DNA from: Nocardioides acrostichi
GTDB lineage: Bacteria; Actinomycetota; Actinomycetes; Propionibacteriales; Nocardioidaceae
Reading direction: 5' to 3'
Assembly: GCF_015319165.1 (NCBI RefSeq)
Contig: NZ_JADIVZ010000001.1
Location: 558,001 to 622,000 of the forward strand
DNA length: 64,000 nucleotides
The translations under genes were made by a program, and so were the position numbers. A model generated the notes under the pieces. That model did no database searches and was not told where the DNA came from. It worked only from the letters and a program-made list of their open reading frames with translations. Positions 15,166-22,638 of this stretch are shown here, one piece after another (within the stretch, counting starts at the first letter, position 1; every line of letters starts with the position of its first letter).

Positions 15166-16233
15166 TCAGAGGGTGCGCTGGGTCGCCTGGATGGCCAGGT
15201 CGCGGAGCACGCTGACGGCCGGAGCCTCGAGGGCGGCGTGGTCGAGAGCGCTCAGGGCGCGGTCGGTCAACTCGCCGATGACGGCCTCCACCTGCTCACG
15301 GGCGCCGGAGCCGGCGATGATCTCGCGCAAGCGATCCACCTGCTGGTCGTCGAGCGGCTGACCGAGAGAGGAGTCCAGCAGCGCCGCCTCGTCCGAGGGC
15401 GCCCCGTCGAGCGCGAGGGCCACGAGCACCGTGCGCTTGCCCTCGAGCAGGTCGTCGCCGGCCGGCTTGCCCGTCACCTCGGGGTCGCCGAAGACCCCCA
15501 ACAGGTCGTCGCGTAGCTGGAACGCCTCGCCCAGCGGCAGGCCGAAGCCGCTCAGCGCGCGCATCGTGGCGTCGTCCGCGCCGGCCAGCGCGGCACCGAT
15601 GTGCAGCGGGCGCTCGATGGAGTACTTGGCCGACTTGTAGCGCAGCACGGTCATCGCCGCGTCGACGTCGGCTGCCCCGCGTGCCTGCACCGACACGTCG
15701 AGGAACTGGCCGGCGATCACCTCGCTGCGGCAGTGGTCGAGCACGTCGAGCGCGGGCGCGACGCGAGCCATCGGCAGCCCGCAGCGGCGCAGCAGCTCAT
15801 CGCTCCACGACAGCAGCAGGTCACCCAGCAGGATCGCTGCGGCGGCGCCGTACTGCCGCGGATCACCTCGCCACCGGTCGCCGCGGTGCTCTCCCTCGAA
15901 CCTGCGGTGCGTGGCGGGCTGGCCGCGCCGGGTGTCGGAGCCGTCCATCAGGTCGTCGTGCACCAGCGCGCTCGCGTGGAGCAGCTCCAGCGACGCGCAG
16001 GCCCGCAGCAACGCCGCCTCGTCGTCCGCGCCGGCGGCGGGGGAGACCGCCTGGTGCCCCCACCAGCAGAACGCGGCCCGCAACCGCTTGCCGCCCGCCA
16101 CCGTGCGACGGGCCTGGTCGAGCAGGCGCCTTGCGTCGGGGCCGAGCGGGGCCAGTCGCTCCGCGTGCTCGTCGAGTGCGGCGTCGAGGGCACCTTGCAC
16201 GCCCGTGCGGAAGTCGGAGGCGTCCCAGGTCAC
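15166..16233 (-). CDS. idsA: polyprenyl (geranylgeranyl-type) diphosphate synthase
   Basis: 355 aa. Chain-elongating trans-prenyltransferase that condenses isopentenyl diphosphate with allylic diphosphates. First Asp-rich motif VHDDLMDGSDTRRG, second QLRDDLLGVFGD, and the substrate Lys-Arg in GGKRLRA. Product length cannot be fixed by eye. The GTG at 16233 is chosen over GTG 16239 because a TACGCT -10 on the minus strand (16246-16241) lies seven bases before it, which fits a leaderless start, while the upstream GTG would touch the -10. Divergent from metF. M. tuberculosis keeps an ids gene beside Rv2175c/pknL too. Confidence 0.88.
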   Translation of the reverse strand: MTWDASDFRTGVQGALDAALDEHAERLAPLGPDARRLLDQARRTVAGGKRLRAAFCWWGHQAVSPAAGADDEAALLRACASLELLHASALVHDDLMDGSDTRRGQPATHRRFEGEHRGDRWRGDPRQYGAAAAILLGDLLLSWSDELLRRCGLPMARVAPALDVLDHCRSEVIAGQFLDVSVQARGAADVDAAMTVLRYKSAKYSIERPLHIGAALAGADDATMRALSGFGLPLGEAFQLRDDLLGVFGDPEVTGKPAGDDLLEGKRTVLVALALDGAPSDEAALLDSSLGQPLDDQQVDRLREIIAGSGAREQVEAVIGELTDRALSALDHAALEAPAVSVLRDLAIQATQRTL

Positions 16234-16278
16234 GGCCACGAGCGTAGAGGCAGCGTGTGCACACCTAGACTCGCGGTC

Positions 16279-17169
16279 ATGACCATCGGACGCGGACGAT
16301 CCATGCGCGAGCTGATCGCGTCGGGGGAGCGCAGCTTCTCCTTCGAGTTCCTGCCGCCCAAGACCGACGCGGGCGAGGAACAGCTGTGGTCGGCGGTCCA
16401 GGCTCTGGAGCCCTTCGCGCCCACGTTCGTCTCCGTCACCTACGGGGCCGGCGGCTCCAGCCGCGACACCACGGTGCGCATCACGAGCAGGATCGCGCGC
16501 GAGACCTCCCTGACGCCGGTGGCACACCTGACCTGCGTCGGCCACACGCGCGCTGAGCTCGACGGCATCCTCGATGAGTATGCCGCTGCCGGGGTGCGCC
16601 ACCTGATGCTCCTTCGTGGTGACCCGCCGGAGGGTCCGCGGGCGGAGTGGACGCCCACGCCCGGCGGGCCCGAGTACGCCCTCGAGCTCGTCGAGATGGC
16701 CGCGGCGCGGGGCGACTTCCGCATCGGTGTCGCCGCGTTCCCGGAGAGGCACCCGCGCTCGCCGTCCCTGGACCACGACGCCGACGTGCTGGCCGCGAAG
16801 GCGCGGGCGGGTGCCGAGTTCGCCGTCACGCAGATGTTCTTCCGCGCCGACGACTACGTCTCGCTCGTCGAGCGGGTCCGCGAGCGCGGTGTCGAGATGC
16901 CGATCCTGCCCGGCATCATGCCGATCCTGAACCTCGATGCCATCCGCCGTCAGGGCGAGCTCATCGGCACCGACGTACCCCCTGAGATCGTCGCCCGCAT
17001 CGGTGCCCACGAGGGCGACCCGGTCTCCATGCGTGCCGAGGGCATCGCCTTGGCCGCCGAGTTGTGCACCGAACTGCTCGACCGCGGCGCACCGGGCCTG
17101 CACTTCTACACGCTCAACCGGTCGAAGGCCACGCTGGAGATCTTCGAGAAGCTCTCCGTCACTCCGTGA
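16279..17169 (+). CDS. metF: methylenetetrahydrofolate reductase
   Basis: 296 aa, usual bacterial length. FAD-dependent reduction of 5,10-methylene-THF to 5-methyl-THF for methionine synthesis. FSFEFLPPKTDAGEE (catalytic Glu and active-site lip), FVSVTYGAGGSSRDTT, LMLLRGDPPEG, and AEFAVTQMFFRADDY are intact. TAGACT (16266-16271) lies seven bases before the ATG, suggesting a leaderless mRNA. It is the last clearly core gene before the accessory island. Confidence 0.93.
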   Translation: MTIGRGRSMRELIASGERSFSFEFLPPKTDAGEEQLWSAVQALEPFAPTFVSVTYGAGGSSRDTTVRITSRIARETSLTPVAHLTCVGHTRAELDGILDEYAAAGVRHLMLLRGDPPEGPRAEWTPTPGGPEYALELVEMAAARGDFRIGVAAFPERHPRSPSLDHDADVLAAKARAGAEFAVTQMFFRADDYVSLVERVRERGVEMPILPGIMPILNLDAIRRQGELIGTDVPPEIVARIGAHEGDPVSMRAEGIALAAELCTELLDRGAPGLHFYTLNRSKATLEIFEKLSVTP

Positions 17170-17339
17170 CGCGAGGCTTCGGTCCGGGTGTCCGCTTGGG
17201 CCCGTCCCGCTAGGAATACATCGGGCGTCGACACGCACCTCCGTGACGTACCGCCGCTCCCTCAGGGCACTGCGGACACCGCGCGAGCGGTCACGGAACA
17301 AGCCCCAGGGACACGTGACCGCTGATGTCGTCTTGTCCG

Positions 17340-17428
17340 AGCGTCCAGCTTCCGTGATCGTGATGAGCGATCAGGCCAGTCAGATCCTTGCCGTCGCGGC
17401 TGCGGGTCCAGACCGCCTGCCCGACCGC
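17340..17428 (-). mobile_element. relic of an IS3-family transposase (orfB fragment)
   Basis: A short minus-strand frame reads AVGQAVWTRSRDGKDLTGLI then AHHDHG, closely matching the orfB segment AVGQAIWTRQREGKGLIGLI plus AHHDHG of the nearby complete element, but diverged at many bases. It is fused in frame shift to the truncated gene at 17429-17697. The bases 17170-17339, between metF and the relic, hold nothing I can identify. Confidence 0.65.
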
Positions 17429-17697
17429 AGCAGTGGGCGTCCGTCGCGCTGGCGGTTCTGCGTAGCCGCCACCGCGATGAACAGACGCTTCCACTTCGTG
17501 TTGCGCGCCTCGCTCGCATCCTCGCTGACCTTCAGCACCGCGATGAGGTTGGTGATCTGGTGCCCGCGCACGGCTTCCCCCAGCGCGCGACAGAGCATCT
17601 CGACGGTCGAAGCGTCAAATGACGGAGGCGAATCTGGGCCGGCCACCCGCTGATTATCGCGGTTGCCCGGAGAAGCAGTCCGGCGCTCACCGGACAT
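17429..17697 (-). pseudogene. truncated TIGR02391/Ymh-like protein
   Basis: About 90 codons remain from an ATG at 17697. Residues 30-85 (LCRALGEAVRGHQITNLIAV and KWKRLFIAVAATQNRQRDG) resemble the N-terminal part of TIGR02391 family proteins, in which a GSEI-type segment is followed by KRHRLFNAL and QNRD. The frame then runs into the IS3 relic and ends in unrelated residues, so the conserved C-terminal half is lost. Family members are often found in defence or mobile regions, of uncertain function. Assignment rests on weak pattern similarity. Confidence 0.4.
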
Positions 17698-17791
17698 CGC
17701 CGCACTGGTGACAAGCCCGTTCTGGTCACGCGCCGCGAGCCGATCGTCTTGCGGTGGTGGCGCCTGACGTGCCTACGGACAGGTTCGAGAC

Positions 17792-18070
17792 CTATGCGAC
17801 CTTGCCGCCATACCGCTGCCTAGCGGCCTCGCCGCTCGTTCCGACGAAGGCGCCAATTACTGACCAGGACATCCCAGCCTCGCGGGCGTGCCGGATGGCC
17901 TCGAGGACGTGGCGTTCGGCGTCGGACCGCTCCTGCACCGCCCCACGCAGTGCCGCGACCGCGTCGGGGTCCATCTCCTGGTCGGGATCGGGCTCGTAGT
18001 TCTCGAAGCGCGCCGCGAGCTCGTCGGCGTGCTTGAGGATGTCATCGACAGAACGGGGCATGGTCATCAC
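17792..18070 (-). CDS. probable antitoxin with C-terminal helix-turn-helix
   Basis: 92 aa from GTG 18070; ATG starts at 18067 and 18061 are also possible. Acidic N-terminal half (DPDQEMDPDAV), then an HTH-like tail AIRHAREAGMSWSVIGAFVG and GTSGEAARQRYGG, typical of small DNA-binding antitoxins that sense spacing of a sigma-like HTH. Its start overlaps the stop of the upstream small gene by four bases (GTGA), which is the usual arrangement of toxin-antitoxin pairs with the toxin first. Function is inferred from size, composition and coupling. Confidence 0.6.
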   Translation of the reverse strand: MMTMPRSVDDILKHADELAARFENYEPDPDQEMDPDAVAALRGAVQERSDAERHVLEAIRHAREAGMSWSVIGAFVGTSGEAARQRYGGKVA

Positions 18071-18297
18071 CTGAGGAACTTCTTGCGGGCGAGCATTGCG
18101 TGGACGATCACGACTGCTTCGACGCCCTCGACGTAACCGACTTCTAGGATGATCGCTGCCTGGTTCGGGCCGATCATCATGGTGAAACCCTCGCCCAGAT
18201 CCCAGACACGGAATGGGTTCCGATAGGCGTGCAGGATCTCCTCCTCGCCGAGGCCGTGCTTGAGCGCGGACTGGGCGATGATCGGATCAGCCGACAC
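18067..18297 (-). CDS. probable toxin of a toxin-antitoxin pair (BrnT/DUF4258-like fold)
   Basis: 76 aa, GTG start with GGAG close upstream. The order SALKHGLGEEEILHAYRNPF, a central FTMMIGPNQAAIILEVGYV strand region, and the C-terminal VIVHAMLARKKFL resemble small single-domain proteins in which an HG motif, beta strands and VIHAMP.RPKF end the chain. These are commonly annotated as BrnT-like or DUF4258-like toxins, which cut RNA. It has lower GC than flanking core genes and sits next to mobile debris, which fits horizontal transfer. No catalytic residues are proven. Confidence 0.55.
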   Translation of the reverse strand: MSADPIIAQSALKHGLGEEEILHAYRNPFRVWDLGEGFTMMIGPNQAAIILEVGYVEGVEAVVIVHAMLARKKFLR

Positions 18298-18407
18298 TTC
18301 TCCAAGATAACTTGCTGCTGCTCCGCTCGCTACTGCTCACGTCCCAGTTGCCGATCGGCTCGCAGAACCGCACGGATCGCGGCATGAGCGTGCGTTGTCT
18401 GGAGCGA

Positions 18408-18514
18408 CTAAACCGCTGGATTCCGGGCGACGTCGTATGGATCCCATTCGAGTTTCCAGAAGGCTTCTAGCCTCTTCTCCGCGATGTACTCCCGCTCGAT
18501 CGCGTAGGTCGGGT
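18408..18514 (-). pseudogene. 3' fragment of an unknown gene cut by the IS3 element
   Basis: Reading minus-strand from the left end of the insertion sequence gives NPTYAIEREYIAEKRLEAFW then KLEWDPYDVARNPAV and a TAG. It is an open C-terminal stretch of 34 residues with ordinary amino-acid composition and no start. I do not recognise the family. The rest of the gene is not present on the other side of the element. Confidence 0.35.
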
Positions 18515-18541
18515 TGAACCGCCCCGGCATGTCCGGAGACT
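18515..18541 (+). repeat. left terminal inverted repeat of the IS3 element
   Basis: 27 bp, starting TGAACCGCC and ending GGAGACT. It matches the right end at 26 positions; the mismatch is A here and G there, in the GGC(A/G)TGTCC stretch. Confidence 0.85.
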
Positions 18542-18565
18542 CCATCTGTTGGGAAGGTTGGAGTC

Positions 18566-18898
18566 ATGCCAGGTTCGTCGACGAGGTACCCGGTCGAGCT
18601 GCGTGAGCGGGCGGTCCGGATGGTCAGCGAGATCCGGGCCGATCACGACTCGGAGTGGGCGGCGATGAGCCAGGTCGCGCAGCTGCTCGGGGTCGGCACG
18701 CCAGAGACGGTGCGGAAGTGGTGCCGCCAGGCCGAGGTTGATGCCGGCCAGCGGCCTGGGGTGACGACCGAGGAGTCGGCCGAGCTGAAGCGGTTGAAGC
18801 GGGAGAATGCCGAGCTGAAGCGTGCCAACGCGATCCTCAAATCCGCGTCGGTTTTCTTCGCAGCCGAACTCGACCGGCCCCACTTCCAACAGCGTTGA
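18566..18898 (+). CDS. IS3 transposase OrfA
   Basis: 110 aa. N-terminal HTH of the transposase_8 type (YPVELRERAVRMVSEIR, GVGTPETVRKWCRQAEVD), then a leucine-zipper-like coiled coil KRLKRENAELKRANAILKSA for multimerisation. It binds the element ends. Overlaps orfB by four bases in another frame, where programmed -1 frameshifting makes the OrfAB fusion in IS3 elements. Confidence 0.9.
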   Translation: MPGSSTRYPVELRERAVRMVSEIRADHDSEWAAMSQVAQLLGVGTPETVRKWCRQAEVDAGQRPGVTTEESAELKRLKRENAELKRANAILKSASVFFAAELDRPHFQQR

Positions 18899-19864
18899 TC
18901 GTGGCCTGCATCGACGAGCACGTCGGTGGCCGCGACGGCGATGCCGACAATCCGGGTCTGCGTTGGGGTGTCGAGTCGATTTGTGCTGCGCTCACTGAGC
19001 TCGGCGCGAAGATCGCCCCTGCGGCCTACTACGAGCACCGGGCCCGCAAGCCCAGTCCCCGCGAGCTGCGGGACGAGGAGCTGAAGCCGATGATCGCTGC
19101 CGCGCACGCCTCGAACTACGGCGTCTACGGTGCCTGGAAGATCTGGTTGACGCTGAACCGGGAACGCCCGGCCGGCGCGCCACCGATCGTGCGGTGCACC
19201 GTGGAGCGGCTCATAGGCGAGCTGGGCCTGGCCGGGGCGGTGCGTGGGAAGGTCAAGCGGACCACGATCAGCGACCCGCGCATCGCCAAGCCGCTGGACC
19301 TGGTGGACCGGAAACTTCGCGCCGCTTGCCCCGGACCGGCTCTGGGTGGCCGACTTCACCTACGTCTCGACGTGGTCGGGCTGGTGCTACACCGCGTTCG
19401 TCATCGATGCCTACGCCCGGCGGATCCTGGGCTGGTCGACTGCGACCACGATGACCAGCCAGTTCGTCGTCGACGCGGTCGGGCAGGCGATCTGGACCCG
19501 GCAGCGCGAGGGCAAGGGCCTGATCGGGCTGATCGCGCACCACGACCACGGCGTGCAGTACCTGTCCGTGGCCTACTCCGAGCACCTCGCGACCGCGGGG
19601 ATCAAGCCCTCGACCGGTGCCGTGGGCTCCTCCTATGACAACGCCCTGGCCGAGTCAGTGATCGGGCTCTACAAGACCGAGCTGATCAAGCCCCGGCGGC
19701 CGTGGAAGGGCCTCGACGACCTCGAGATCGCCACCGCCGAGTGGGTCGACTGGTTCAACCACCGTCGTCCGTTCGAGTACTGCGACGACCTCCCGCCCGT
19801 CGAGGTCGAGCACGCTCACTACGCTCACCACCAGGACCCAGCACCCGCTGGATCCTCAAACTAG
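18895..19864 (+). pseudogene. IS3 transposase OrfB, inactivated by a +1 frameshift
   Basis: The first frame (18895 to about 19314) reads the N-terminal part with GLRWGVESICAALTELG and YGVYGAWKIWLTLNRE. The catalytic rve domain continues in the next frame up: DRLWVADFTYVSTWSGW (first Asp), HHDHGVQYLSVAYSEHL (second Asp) and NALAESVIGLYKTELI (Glu), then the usual FNHRRPFEYCDDLPPVE end. Removing one A from GGAAAC at 19310-19315 restores NFAPLAPDRLWVADF, so an indel is the cause. The DDE residues survive. Confidence 0.85.
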
Positions 19865-19866
19865 AA

Positions 19867-19893
19867 AGTCTCCGGACACGCCGGGGCGGTTCA
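19867..19893 (-). repeat. right terminal inverted repeat of the IS3 element
   Basis: 27 bp, inverse of the left end with one mismatch. It supplies the last codons and stop of the truncated secreted protein gene. Confidence 0.85.
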
Positions 19894-20086
19894 GCTTGTA
19901 GGTGAGCTTCTTCCAAGTGTGGTTGACGTCATCCACGCTGAAGTAGATGGTGTTGGTGAGCGTGTGGCCGCCGTCGTTGCACGTCCAAGTGCCGGAGTTG
20001 GCCGAAGCCGACGCCGCAGGAAGCGCGATTGCGAGTGCCGCTGACAGGGCAGGAACTGCCAGCAGCGAGACGAGCTTCTTGTTCAT
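19894..20086 (-). pseudogene. small secreted protein truncated by IS insertion
   Basis: Starts at ATG 20086 with GAGGAA upstream. Residues 1-29 are a clear Sec signal peptide (MNKKLVSLLAVPALSAALAI, cleavage near ASASA-NS). The mature part SGTWTCNDGGHTLTNTIYFS then VDDVNHTWKKLTYKLN runs into the IS end, where the reading frame continues for ten element-encoded residues to a stop at 19856. The natural C-terminus is lost. The family is not recognised. Confidence 0.6.
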
Positions 20087-20204
20087 GTGGTTCCTCTTTC
20101 TGTTGATTCCCAGTCGTCTGGGAAACCAGTGGGTCTGTCAGCCGGCGGACAGGAAGGCGGTCACCGGGCGAGACACGACGCGCTGGGCTCTGGTCGAGAG
20201 CCGG

Positions 20205-20672
20205 TCAGCGGATGCCCGTGGCGTAGGCGACCGGGATGGCGATGGCTGCGAATCTGGCCGTGCGGCCCAGGAGGCACAGGCCGGCGAACGTGCGGCGAGG
20301 TTGACCTGATGCGCCGGCTGCGACGCTGACCAGGGCGAGAGGCGGGAGCCCGAGGCCGGCGGAGGCGAGCATCAGGGGCAGCGCTGTGCGGCGGTGTACG
20401 AGGGCGGAGCGGATGCGGATCGCCCATCGGCTCTCGGCGAGCGCTGCGACCTTCGAGCCAGTGTGGAAGCGGGTGGAGCCTCGGCGAGCGGCTTCGAAGA
20501 GCAGGAGCTTGCCGACCGTCTGCCCGGCGGCGAGCGCGATGACGACCGGGACCAGGACCCAGGCGCGGGTGCTGGCGCAGACTACTGCGTAGGCCTCGGC
20601 GTTGACGATAGGGAGGAGCGCGGAGCCGAGACCGTACCCGACTCCGGCGAGGATGCCGAGGGCCCAGCTCAT
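20205..20672 (-). CDS. small VTT-domain (DedA/SNARE-associated) membrane protein
   Basis: 155 aa with four to five hydrophobic segments. Segments such as VIALAAGQTVGKLLLFEAAR, then SALVHRRTALPLMLASAGLG and LPPLALVSVAAGASGQPRRT fit the VTT/DedA layout, including the re-entrant GLPP region and the Arg-containing loop. Such proteins are linked to lipid flipping or membrane homeostasis. The ATG overlaps the stop of the CDP-alcohol phosphatidyltransferase (ATGA), so the two are made together and may act on the same lipid. Confidence 0.65.
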   Translation of the reverse strand: MSWALGILAGVGYGLGSALLPIVNAEAYAVVCASTRAWVLVPVVIALAAGQTVGKLLLFEAARRGSTRFHTGSKVAALAESRWAIRIRSALVHRRTALPLMLASAGLGLPPLALVSVAAGASGQPRRTFAGLCLLGRTARFAAIAIPVAYATGIR

Positions 20673-21340
20673 CGCCCGGCACCGTCGATGAGCCGCAGCA
20701 CGCGGACGAGCGACCAGATCTTGATGCCGACCAGGACCAGGGTGAGGCCCAGTGCGGACCAGATCGCTCCGAGGAGCGCGAGGATGATGACTCCGGCTGT
20801 GTTCAGGGCCTTCGCGGGCGGCGACCAGTTCAGTTTGTACACGCGACGGTCGACCTGCGCGAAGTAGTTCGGACTGATGACGTCGAAGCAGAGGAACGAC
20901 AGCGACAGCATCGTGTCGAGCACCATGAAGGAGACGAAGAACGGCACCGCGACCGGCGCGAGCCCCGGCAGGTGGGCGAGCAGGCCGATGCACAGGATCG
21001 AGGTGCAGGCCCGGTCGCTGATGATGTCGAAGACGGCGCCCAGGCGGCTCTCCTCGCCGAGGCGACGGGCAGCGAACCCGTCGAGGATGTCTCCGACCCA
21101 GTAGATGGCATAGGCGGCTGCCAGGAGCCCGGGCCGGTCGGCGCTGATCGCGACACCCGCGACGACCACGGCCGCGATCGTCCGCACCAGGGTGATGGCG
21201 TTTGCGACCGTGCCGACCGCTCCCACCGCGGCACCCGCGGCGATCACCGACGTCTGCGCGCCGGCGACACCCCCGGCCGTGGGGGTTCGGATGGCGGTGG
21301 CCGGATGGTCGGCCGGGGTGACGAGCTCGCTGATCGACAT
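20669..21340 (-). CDS. CDP-alcohol phosphatidyltransferase
   Basis: 223 aa, six predicted transmembrane segments. The full CDP-OH-P signature is present: D-x2-D-G-x2-A-R-x8-G-x3-D-x3-D, read in GDILDGFAARRLGEES then RLGAVFDIISDR near residues 98-125. It joins a CDP-activated diacylglycerol to an alcohol such as glycerol phosphate, inositol phosphate or serine; which one is not visible. The first 45 residues are an extra, Ala/Thr-rich tail. Divergent from a two-component system across 167 bases with two palindromes. Confidence 0.88.
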   Translation of the reverse strand: MSISELVTPADHPATAIRTPTAGGVAGAQTSVIAAGAAVGAVGTVANAITLVRTIAAVVVAGVAISADRPGLLAAAYAIYWVGDILDGFAARRLGEESRLGAVFDIISDRACTSILCIGLLAHLPGLAPVAVPFFVSFMVLDTMLSLSFLCFDVISPNYFAQVDRRVYKLNWSPPAKALNTAGVIILALLGAIWSALGLTLVLVGIKIWSLVRVLRLIDGAGR

Positions 21341-21395
21341 GACCCGTACATTCGCCGCGAACCCCGCCGGGAAGAACCGACCCAGATCCGAACTC

Positions 21396-21413
21396 GGGAC
21401 CGTCTCCGGTCCC
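21396..21413. promoter_or_regulatory. 18-bp palindrome, candidate operator 1
   Basis: GGGACCGTCTCCGGTCCC, seven-base perfect arms with a four-base centre, between the divergent phosphatidyltransferase and histidine kinase genes. Its centre is 33 bases from the next palindrome, about three helical turns. Confidence 0.45.
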
Positions 21414-21428
21414 CTGCGGGGAGGGCGC

Positions 21429-21446
21429 CTGGTACCCAGGTACCAG
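21429..21446. promoter_or_regulatory. 18-bp palindrome, candidate operator 2
   Basis: CTGGTACCCAGGTACCAG, eight-base perfect arms around CA. Lies 62 bases before the kinase GTG and 89 bases before the phosphatidyltransferase ATG, so it could serve either promoter. A dimeric LuxR-type regulator such as the one at 22635 is the obvious candidate binder. Confidence 0.5.
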
Positions 21447-21507
21447 ATCGGAGCGCCAAGACGTCTCAGGTCACCGCCGGGACAGCCATGTCGGGCACAC
21501 TGCGGAG

Positions 21508-22638
21508 GTGACGACGAGGTGGTGGCCGGGTGCGCTGCGGCCCGCCCGAGTTGCGTGGGGAGTCGACGCCGTGATCCGCGGGGTTCCCGTCGGCGCCGTC
21601 GTCGCATCCCTCGTCTACACCGCACAACAGGCCCCTGGCCCGAACGAGGCCGCAGCCGCGCTGGTGATCGCCGCAGCGTTCGTCCTCGGGATGGCCGGCG
21701 GCTGGGTGCTGCCCGCTGCGCAGCCGTGGCTGTTCGCGGTCGGCGGCGGTGCCGCAGTTGCCTTCACCAGCCGCGACTACTTCTCCTTCTGGCCCGCAGC
21801 CACCGCCCTGCTGTTCATGTCGTCCTCGGGCAGCCGGCGAGGCCGCCTCTACCCCGCCGCCCTCTGCGCTAGCGGCGGGCTCGCGACCGCAGCCACCCGA
21901 GACCTCGCTCCCGCCTTGGTACCTGTCGGCGCCGCTGTCCTGGCGCTGTGGCTGCTGCGACCCGTGGAGACTCTGAGGAGGCGCGCGATGGCGCTCGAGG
22001 TCGAAGCCGACAACCTGCGCGAGCGCGCCCGCGACAGCGACGAGCAGGCCAGGGATCTCGAGCGTCGTACAGCGCTTGCCCGCGAGCTGCACGATGCGAT
22101 CGGCCACCACGTGACCGCGATGGTCGTGCAAGCCGAGGCAGGGCAGGTCGGGTCACCGGACACGGCTTTGGCCCACATCAGCGAGATGGGCAGGGAGGCG
22201 CTCGCAGAGCTCGACACCGTCCTGTTCGACCTGCGCAACCCGGCCGCGAACACGCCGGCGACCGACCTGGGATGGATCGACGCCAAGCTCGCCAGACCGC
22301 TCCGCGAGCAAGGCATCCAGGTGACGGTCCATGTCACGACCGACATCGACGACGACGAGGTCTGCAAGACGCTCTACCGTGCAGCGCAGGAAGCCCTGAC
22401 GAACGTGATGCGCCACGCCGATGCCAGCGACGTGAGCGTCGACATTCACGACGAAGGAGCCGAGGTGGTGATTCGGGTGAGCGACAACGGCAACGGCATG
22501 CCCAGAGAACTGACACGCGGCAACGGCCTGCGCGGCATCGACGAACGCGCACAGCGCCTCGGCGGCAGCCTCACCGTCGTGGGAAGAACGCCCCGCGGGA
22601 CCGTGGTCGAAGTACGTCTACCGAACGAACCGACGTGA
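21508..22638 (+). CDS. NarL-type sensor histidine kinase
   Basis: 376 aa, GTG start. Five hydrophobic segments in residues 20-150, a short coiled coil (about 158-188), then HisKA_3 helix ARELHDAIGHHVTAM with His195 and HATPase with QEALTNVMRHADAS, RVSDNGNGMP and GNGLRGIDERAQRLGG. It would phosphorylate the regulator encoded directly downstream, whose GTG overlaps its stop. The signal may be envelope stress or a peptide, given the divergent lipid-enzyme and VTT genes; this is inference. Confidence 0.88.
   Translation: MTTRWWPGALRPARVAWGVDAVIRGVPVGAVVASLVYTAQQAPGPNEAAAALVIAAAFVLGMAGGWVLPAAQPWLFAVGGGAAVAFTSRDYFSFWPAATALLFMSSSGSRRGRLYPAALCASGGLATAATRDLAPALVPVGAAVLALWLLRPVETLRRRAMALEVEADNLRERARDSDEQARDLERRTALARELHDAIGHHVTAMVVQAEAGQVGSPDTALAHISEMGREALAELDTVLFDLRNPAANTPATDLGWIDAKLARPLREQGIQVTVHVTTDIDDDEVCKTLYRAAQEALTNVMRHADASDVSVDIHDEGAEVVIRVSDNGNGMPRELTRGNGLRGIDERAQRLGGSLTVVGRTPRGTVVEVRLPNEPT

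Larger units (their letters stand above)
18515..19893 (+). mobile_element. IS3-family insertion sequence, 1379 bp, frameshifted
   Basis: Both ends carry a 27-bp inverted repeat with one mismatch, beginning TGAACCGCCCCGGC and ending TGTCCGGAGACT (18515-18541 and 19867-19893). Between them are orfA and orfB in the overlapping IS3 arrangement. The bases next to the two ends (GGT and GCT) are not a clear target duplication. One extra A in a GGAAAC run near 19312-19314 breaks orfB, so this copy cannot make full transposase. Insertion has truncated the small secreted protein gene on its right. Confidence 0.85.

Noticed and set aside
19305-19320. Programmed frameshift inside orfB
   Set aside because: IS3 elements use a programmed shift at the orfA-orfB overlap only. 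The GGAAAC run in mid-orfB is not a known slippery site, so an inactivating indel is simpler.
18408-20086. The 18408 fragment and the secreted protein as two halves of one gene split by the IS
   Set aside because: Both are on the minus strand and in suitable order, but the left part is charged and helical, unlike the small beta-rich secreted protein. No evidence joins them.
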